Part shown: positions 21,226-26,502 of the stretch, one piece after another
Layout of the letters: every line of letters starts with the position of its first letter
Numbering within the stretch: the first letter of the stretch is position 1
Origin: Mesotaenium endlicherianum
Taxonomy: Eukaryota; Streptophyta; Zygnematophyceae; Zygnematales; Mesotaeniaceae
NCBI GenBank assembly: GCA_009602735.1
Contig: WELA01000805.1
Coordinates: forward strand, 769,529-796,030
DNA: 26,502 bases
Direction of reading: 5' to 3'
The notes under the pieces: model-generated
What the model saw: the letters and a program-made list of their open reading frames with translations, nothing else
Databases searched by the model: none
Told to the model about the DNA's origin: nothing
Translations under genes and position numbers: made by a program

Positions 21226-21695
21226 GGCGGGCACCTTAAGTGGCCCAAGGGCACTTAAATGCCCGTCACTCGAGCCCAGGCACTCCTAAGTGCCCGACAC
21301 CCAAGTGGCGAGGCCACCAAGGGCACCCAGGGCCACCAACCGACAGCTGCAGCCCGTCGGTTGGCCCATGCGCACCCGACCAAGATGTGCTCAGCCGACA
21401 GGAACCGTCACAGCCTGCAGGAGTACCACAACTTTGCGGGCAACCGTCCGATTGCACAAACATAAGTGTGCAAGCTTGTCTTACAAGCTTAGCATGTGCT
21501 AAAGTGAGCTCGACCTATCACAAGAATTTAGCATATTCTAGCATCTCGCTTTTGATTGGATTGAGTAGTAACTAGCTTATTGGAGCGCTAGCACGATAGG
21601 TATATGTGTGTGTATGCAAAGGTAGATCTTAGATGAAGACTACATGCATTGAATCCGCGCCTAACCCGCCGGTTTTCCTGGAGTATAAGTACTAG

Positions 21696-21717
21696 AGATG
21701 TCCCTAGAGAGACATCT
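21696..21717 (+). other. Hairpin in module A, conserved in two copies
   Basis: AGATGTC (21696-21702) and GACATCT (21711-21717) form a 7-bp stem with an 8-base loop. The identical hairpin is at 13365-13386. In the minus-strand copies it is eroded. It would lie in the RNA leader, so a packaging or dimerisation role is conceivable. Confidence 0.5.
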
Positions 21718-21743
21718 TTTTAGAAGTCCACATTATGCTAGTG

Positions 21744-21797
21744 GTAAGTCACAGAGATCACCAGTAAAGCTTACACTTTTATCTCTTGTGTTTTCAG
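21744..21797 (+). other. Possible 54-bp leader intron in module A
   Basis: GTAAGT at 21744 is a consensus 5' splice site, and a pyrimidine-rich TCTTGTGTTTTCAG ends at 21797. The short copy at 12511-13778 keeps both sites with the same 54-bp spacing (13412-13465). Such a short intron would be unusual for many plants; transcripts are needed to tell whether it is used. Confidence 0.35.
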
Positions 21798-23273
21798 GAC
21801 CACTTAGTTTCTCTCTTGTGAAGAGCAAGCCTTGCTGGCTTCCAGTCACTTGAAGAACTTTACAAGTGGTGAGCAAAGTCACAGCTTAAAACCCTGCCAT
21901 AGGACTACTCTTGAAGATCATGATGTGCTTCCAGTGATCTTTTAGGCCATACTTCATTAGTTGTATTCCTACCAATTTATAGTTTTGAGGTGCTCACTCT
22001 GGAGAGTACACACCCCTTACTCCTAAAAAGATCTCTCTTTGCTTCGCTTACAAGCATTTAGAATCTTCAGCGTATGCCTACTCGTAGTGGGCTCACTTAT
22101 CAGCCTTACAACGAAAGGGTTAGTGGGGAAGACTCAGACTCAGATCTCAGTGCCATCACTGAACCTTCTGAAGGGGATTATCAAGTGCCTCTTCAACCTG
22201 TAGCTGTCATTGAGCCACAGCCTCATTGGACTTACATTGATCTACAGAGCTCTATGGCTGGAGACCAAGATACGAAGGTAGATAGGGCCTCTCTCTTCCG
22301 TTTCAGCGGTAGGCCATGCACCTGTGATCTGGACGACACCATTTCTGAGTTCGAGGCTGACTTTGAGAACGCAAAGCTCAAGACTCCTACGCTCACCAAA
22401 CGCCAGGTGTTTGGCACGCTTATGCGTTACTTTCTTCACGAGGCTCGCGACACCTACCATGAGAAGTCGGCTGAGATCTACGCACGCACAGAGCCCGTGG
22501 GGGACCCGCCAGTGGATACCCCCATATTTGATCTTGTCCAGGCCTTCTAGAACGTTCTCAGAGAGGAGTTTCAGTCTGCCACCGAAGAGAAGGTGTACGA
22601 GCTGCACCGCTTCTACCGCCGCAAGGATGAGACGATTCGCATGATGTACCGGCGCCTGACCCACCTACGACGAGATGTGGGCACTGTTACCGACCGGGAG
22701 GCTGTGGAGATCTTCTTGCGAGCCATCGATCCGCGTCTGAGGGAGAGGGCCATCGCTCCTCTCATTGATCGCGCCGGCGTCGACTACACGCTGGAAGACG
22801 CCTGCAAAGCTGTAGAACGTCAAAGTCTGGCTGCCGCACGGAGCAACATCAGTGATCGTGTGGGCTTGGCATCCACTGGCATACGCCAGGAAGCACCGGT
22901 GTTGCCCTCCTCGACAGCACGCGTTGCTCCTGCCCGCCAGCATCAGCAACAGCAATCGCAACGCTCGCAGTTGCCAGCACAGACCCAGTCTCACAACGCG
23001 CCACGTGGCCGTATCTCCATGGCCGCAACGACGGGCGACCTTTGCTGGGCATGTGGAGAGACGGGCCACACACGTCGTGAGTGCACTCTGGCGCAGAACG
23101 GCAAGCCAGGCGACTGCACCTACTGCGGCAAGGCAGGCCATTTGCAAGTCGTATGCTTGCAGAAGCAGCGCGACACGGAGGTTGGACGCGCTCATGATGA
23201 TCCTGCGCCCTCTTCAGGCCAGCAAGACATGCAAAACCCTCGCATAAGAGGACGCCCCACAATCACGGCAGCC

Positions 23274-23830
23274 ACGGCTACGACAAACGCCGCGTTGACC
23301 CCCAGGGAGGACATCTTCAACTATGACAATCTCAGCGATGCGCTAGCTGCGTCCGAGGCGGAGAACGCGCGACACCGCGCCCTATTCGCAGCCGACAGCT
23401 TCGACGCCTGCGGAGCCTTGAACGCGCACACACTCCCGGCCGACGCTGTGGCACTGACATCTGGCGACAACGCAGCACGTGCACGCACGCCCAATGCCGA
23501 CATCTGGCAGTCCCTGCGCCGGCCACATGCCGCAGCAGCAGTGTTGCAGCCATGCGCTCGTCCGCATTACGACAGAGCGCCTATGACGACAGCTACGGCT
23601 ACAACGAATGCCGCGCTAATCCCTGGGGCCGACTATTGCAGCTTTGACGACATTAGCGATGCGCTCGTGGAGGCCAATGCCGAGATCGCGCGTCTACGAG
23701 GCCTCTGTGTCGCCGACAGCTATGATGCGTGCGCAGCGCAGTTCATGCACAATCCTTCGATCGACGTTACAAGGGTAACATCCGCTGGTGGCGCAACTCT
23801 TGCGTGCACTCCCAGCGCCGACATTAGGTA
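23274..23830 (+). repeat. Two-copy repeat R1 (321-bp period) inside the polyprotein
   Basis: Copies start at about 23274 and 23595. Both encode an ATATTNAAL start, a SDAL...AE.AR.R.L core with heptad-like spacing, an ADS(F/Y)DAC motif and a TP(N/S)ADI end. The second TAG stop (23829) falls at the end of copy 2, at the position where copy 1 has Gln after ADIW. Confidence 0.8.
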
Positions 23831-23879
23831 GCCAGAGTGCCTGCCAAGTTGTGTAGCAACAGCGTTGCAACCACGCTCA

Positions 23880-24509
23880 TGTTCGCATGACGACGAAGCG
23901 CCTACGACGGGAGCTGCAAGCGCCGACGGCGATGCGTCTACAGTCTCAACGCACCTCGCGCTGACACCTCTCAGCTGCGAGAGGGTATGCGCCAACGCGT
24001 TGACAGATGGCAGACCCCAGGCCTGCGCAGCTCTGGAAGCCCACGCTGCACACGACCCCACTGACGGGTCGATGCTGCAGCTACGCGCACGTCCGCACGA
24101 CGACGAAGCGCTCTCGACGAGGGCTGCATTCGCCGACAGTGACGCGTTTGCAGATCCATCGCGCCCGGCTCTGACAGCTATCAGCAGCAACAGGGCGGGC
24201 CTCGACAAGCTGACAGGTGGCAGGCCCTCGGCCTGTGCAATCCTGGCAGCCCACGCTGCACACGGCCCCGCTGACGGGTCAACGCAGCCGCCTCGCGCAC
24301 GTCCGCACGACGACGGAGCGCCCATGACGAAGGCCGCAGGCACCGACATCGACGCCTATGCAGGCCCGCCTCGCCCCGCGCTGACACCTGTCAGCAACGA
24401 CACGGCGAGTACCAACAGGATAATCGGTGGCAGGCCCAAGGCCCGTGTAGTCCTGACAGTCGACGATGCGAGCGTACCCACTGACGGGTCCCCGCAGCAG
24501 CCAGCGCAG
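23880..24509 (+). repeat. Three-copy repeat R2 (210-bp, 70-residue period) inside the polyprotein
   Basis: Units begin near 23880, 24090 and 24300 with a GT(T/C)CGCA(T/C)GACGACG block encoding (S/P)HDD(E/G)A. Each continues with a Pro/Ala-rich stretch, a GGRP or DGRP turn, and (A/V)(P/D)(T/A)DGS at the end. The third unit is the most diverged in its second half. Confidence 0.85.
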
Positions 24510-25679
24510 CCCGCAAAGGCGTCGACACACGCGCCCTTAGCGTTCGCTGCCCTGATGGAGCCAGCAGGGCTGCACAGCGCATGTGCAACGACAGGTGACG
24601 CCCTGACGCGGACCCGCCAGTCGGTCATTCCGGCTGCAGCTTCAGCAACCATGCGAGTTACGGGCGCGCGGACGTGCCCAGTGTTGCGGACGAGCACGCA
24701 GCCACGGGACAGCCGCCCGCTGCTGGCTGCTGCTAGCAACAGGTCCCAGCGGTCGCCGCCACGTATCGCGCACACGCTGGCCAAAGCGCCGACCTTCGGC
24801 AGTGGCATGGCCAGGCGCACACGCCCATCTATACCGACGCAACAAGTTGCTCAACGCACGTTCGGCAGCAGCGCAGTCGACACAGCTCCGACACCAGCTG
24901 CGCACAGCAATTGCGCACATGGCGCAACACCGGCAGCCAACGACGCGGACGGCTCCTATGTTGCCACGCGCCCTACCACAGCATCTCCAGCCTGGCACAG
25001 GTCTGGGACAAACCTGCCGCAGGACTGGCAGAAGTCTGGCAGAGGTTCAGGCCAAGTTGGGAGTAGGCTAGGCACAGGCCTGGCAGAGGTTCGACACAGG
25101 TCCGGCTCGCACCTGCTTGCAGCCGCCGCAACTACGCCCTCTCGTCGTTCCACGCACGCCTCGACCACCTTCGTCTGCCACGCACGCACGCTGCCACTTG
25201 GCAGGAGCGCAACAGCCGCCAAGGCACCACGCAAGCGTATGCTGCTGACAGCAGCCGGTCGGCCAGCAGCCTCACACAAGAGAAATGGGCCTGACTAGGG
25301 ACGCCGCACAGAGGAGGCACCACGTCTTCCGCGTTCCTTCCGCGTGCTCGAGCCGCCGCCAGCGCCTGTTGCTCTCGCGCCTCACGCGCTCGCCTCGCCT
25401 ATGACGATGGTGCAGCTGAACGCTGAAGTCATCTCCCTGGCCTTGCACCGCATGATAGCGGTCTCCTTCGCAGACCTTGGAGTAACGCTGGAGGCGACGA
25501 GGCAGGCAGCTCAGCTGCTGCTGCAACCTCGCGGTGCCGGTCTACACACCGCCGCGGGCAAGCCAGCGTCCGACGCCGCAGCCGCGGTGCTCTCTGCACC
25601 CGCGCGATCTGCGCATGAGCGCAGGATGATAAGCAATCCTAACGCTGCCTTTTTGGATAACGCGCAGGGGATCGTGCTC

Positions 25680-26010
25680 GTCAACACTCAGGCTCCGCAG
25701 CGGATCATGTTCGACATGGGCGCGCAGCCGGTCCTCATTAGCCTCAGCTACTTCCGACGGCTGGGCCTTTCTTCGAACGACTTGGAGGATTTGCCGACGC
25801 GGATCAACACGGCAGCTGGCACCTCCGAGTTCGTGACCGGGCGCACACGACTGGCGCTTCGCTTCACCTTCAGGCCAGGGACAGCGGACGAGACAACCAT
25901 CCATCGGCACGCCCTCGTGACTCGCTCTGAGACCTTTGACGTCCTCTTGGGACAGGAGGTGCTCTTTCCCATCGGCGCCGCGGTTGACAACTGGACCGAG
26001 CGCGTCCAGT
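25680..26010 (+). other. Retropepsin-like aspartic protease domain with DMG at the active site
   Basis: The block FDMGAQPVLISLSYFRRLGL occupies the flap-side active-site position of retroviral-type proteases, with GAC at 25713-25715 and ATG at 25716-25718 where family members have Thr or Ser. A downstream LLGQEVLFPIGAAVDNW matches the second conserved helix-strand of plant Ty3/gypsy proteases. ACG to ATG is one C-to-T change at a CpG. The domain is part of the polyprotein frame; the protease would cleave the Gag precursor in virus-like particles if active. Confidence 0.7.
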
Positions 26011-26220
26011 ATCGGCCCGACTGGCGTTCAAGAGGAACCCGCACGACTTCTTTGCCGCTTGACATCGTGGACCGACGTCCGACCATGACCACTCTCTACG
26101 GCTTCCACGTCGGCTGCCCAAACCTACAACTGGCGCACGTGCCAGCTGAGACTGGTTCTGTCGCAAGTGCTTAGCGTTAGCACTAGGCAGCAAGAGCTCA
26201 TCAGCTGGAGGCTGAGAGCT

Positions 26221-26230
26221 GGGGGGGGGA
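26221..26230 (+). other. G-rich tract before module B, polypurine-tract-like
   Basis: Nine G residues and an A, preceded by GAGAGCT, lie 47 bases after the last codon and just before TTGAAACATCC, where homology to module B starts. In LTR elements a polypurine tract directly precedes the 3' LTR; here the sequence that follows is B, not the X start, which is part of the topology puzzle. Confidence 0.45.
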
Positions 26231-26263
26231 TTGAAACATCCAACACTTGCCTCCCTTTTTGGC

Positions 26264-26269
26264 TATAAA
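26264..26269 (+). promoter_or_regulatory. TATA-like box in module B of the gag-pro element
   Basis: GGCTATAAAGCC is identical in context to the copy at 13677. It lies downstream of gag-pro, about 100 bp before the element end, so it could start a transcript running into whatever follows 26365, namely another X start. Confidence 0.45.
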
Positions 26270-26367
26270 GCCCCATGTATTGTAGACTTCATTATAGAAA
26301 AGCCTGCTTGCTTATTATGCATTGCTTGTGTCGATAGTACGCACCCGACCTCCTATTGCACGACAGC

Positions 26368-26424
26368 TGTCATGAGTTATTGAGTCGAAGTCGTTGCACG
26401 TACCCGAGCTACAAGCGTGTGAGC
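26368..26424 (+). mobile_element. Second X start, 57-bp fragment directly after module B
   Basis: TGTCATGAGTTATTGAGTCG at 26368 matches 20775 over 57 bp (about one mismatch) and stops after GTGTGAGC. Two bases (GC) separate it from the end of module B. It may be the beginning of a downstream LTR or of a tandem element, truncated here. Confidence 0.8.
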
Positions 26425-26502
26425 AATTGTAATGAATCAGTATATTAGTAGATATAATATTCATTTAAATATAATAGTTAATTTAGTTCACCCTGCTGAA
26501 CT
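26425..26502. other. AT-rich end of window, nothing recognised
   Basis: A TCACCCTGCTGA motif near 26488-26499 resembles the TCATCCTGCTGA block of the 918-bp repeat, hinting that the same repeat may resume after the element. Otherwise nothing is seen. Confidence 0.3.

Larger units (their letters stand above)
22074..26174 (+). pseudogene. gag-protease polyprotein frame with in-frame TAG stops
   Basis: One continuous frame of 1,366 codons from ATG 22074, broken only by TAG at codons 159, 586 and 1075, and ending at a cluster of three TAGs (26172, 26178, 26184). In order: acidic N-terminus; capsid-like domain of the retrotransposon-gag type, residues about 72-270 (LFRFSGR, then ELHRFYRRKDETI and EIFLRAIDPRLRERA after the first TAG); two CX2CX4HX4C zinc knuckles at 324-337 (CWACGETGHTRREC) and 348-361 (CTYCGKAGHLQVVC) for RNA binding; Ala/Thr-rich tandem repeats about 400-812; a low-complexity stretch to about 1150; and a retropepsin-like domain around 1214 (FDMGAQPVLIS, later LLGQEVLFPIGA). 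Family retropepsins carry DTG or DSG, so DMG is probably inactive. There is no pol. The frame is kept over 4 kb, so decay is recent or the TAGs are tolerated. Confidence 0.8.
20775..26365 (+). mobile_element. Long X-A-[gag-pro]-B retroelement, no pol
   Basis: It opens with TGTCATGAATTATTGAG at 20775 and closes with GCACGACA at 26365, the same termini as the short copy at 12511-13778. Modules: X 20775-21575, A 21576 to about 22015, leader to 22073, gag-pro frame 22074-26174, G-rich tract 26221-26230, B 26234-26365. No reverse transcriptase, RNase H or integrase is present between the protease and module B. No primer-binding site was recognised, and no pair of LTRs flanks the coding part within the window. 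The 5' junction lies inside a tandem repeat unit (GACAAAAG|TGTCATG); no matching target duplication was found at the 3' side, where a second X start follows two bases later. Confidence 0.75.

Noticed and set aside
22016-22073. Possible primer-binding site between module A and the gag start
   Set aside because: No match to the usual tRNA 3'-end complements such as the initiator-Met type was visible.
22593-23831. Separate gene starting at ATG 22593
   Set aside because: It is in the same frame as 22074-22550 and continues the capsid domain after a single TAG, so it is part of one polyprotein.
23720-25279. Several minus-strand open frames of up to 209 codons opposite gag-pro
   Set aside because: They mirror the GC-rich repeats of the polyprotein frame; only the plus-strand frame shows protein motifs.
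20775-26365. Interpretation as a DNA transposon with TGTC...GACA terminal inverted repeats
   Set aside because: The inversion is only about 4-7 bp and imperfect, the coding content is retroviral-type gag-pro, and no transposase is present.

Overview
The window looks like eukaryotic nuclear DNA from the green lineage. A streptophyte alga or a land plant is my best inference, but nothing in the sequence names the species. The reasons are one GC-rich, intron-containing gene end whose layout (DExH RNA helicase C-terminus followed by a double-stranded-RNA-binding domain) is typical of plant DExH3/DExH5-type helicases, and about 24 kb of nested, decayed transposable elements with plant-style LTR-like sequences and G-box motifs. 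No rRNA, convincing tRNA, CRISPR array or bacterial-type operon was seen.

Layout. 1-1783 (+): a (CT)n microsatellite, then the last two exons of the helicase gene, with a 466-bp intron full of GT repeats; candidate poly(A) signal at 1994-1999. 2000-3555: AT-rich, no gene. 3556-6250 (-): a broken PiggyBac-type transposase, clear from several motifs in different frames, with an unexplained stretch at about 4480-5135. 6252-8419 (-): an array of repeat modules (called X, A and B here) from a TGTC...GACA-bounded retroelement family. 8420-12500: short repeats, including a family rich in GGCGGAGATGG-like motifs, a large inverted repeat, and a GC-rich patch with near-perfect hairpins. 12511-13778 (+): a short X-A-B copy. 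14040-17300: a minisatellite, more GGCGGAG-family copies, and a decayed gag of a second retrotransposon. 17327-17890 (-): a third short copy. 18446-20774: two tandem duplications (346-bp and 918-bp periods). 20775-26365 (+): the long copy, holding a gag-protease reading frame of about 1,366 codons between modules A and B.

The most interesting object is the long copy. It encodes a capsid-like Gag, two CCHC zinc knuckles, roughly 600 residues of Ala/Thr-rich tandem repeats and a retropepsin-like domain, but no reverse transcriptase, RNase H or integrase. Every in-frame stop in it is TAG. The coding block lies between two modules that are joined directly, each time at a different point, in the short copies. 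It is therefore a candidate non-autonomous gag-pro element, comparable in idea to TR-GAG elements, with internally deleted derivatives around it. The topology remains unresolved: the short units could instead be solo LTRs.

Only the helicase end is likely to be a working host gene. Everything else supported here is mobile-element sequence at different stages of decay.
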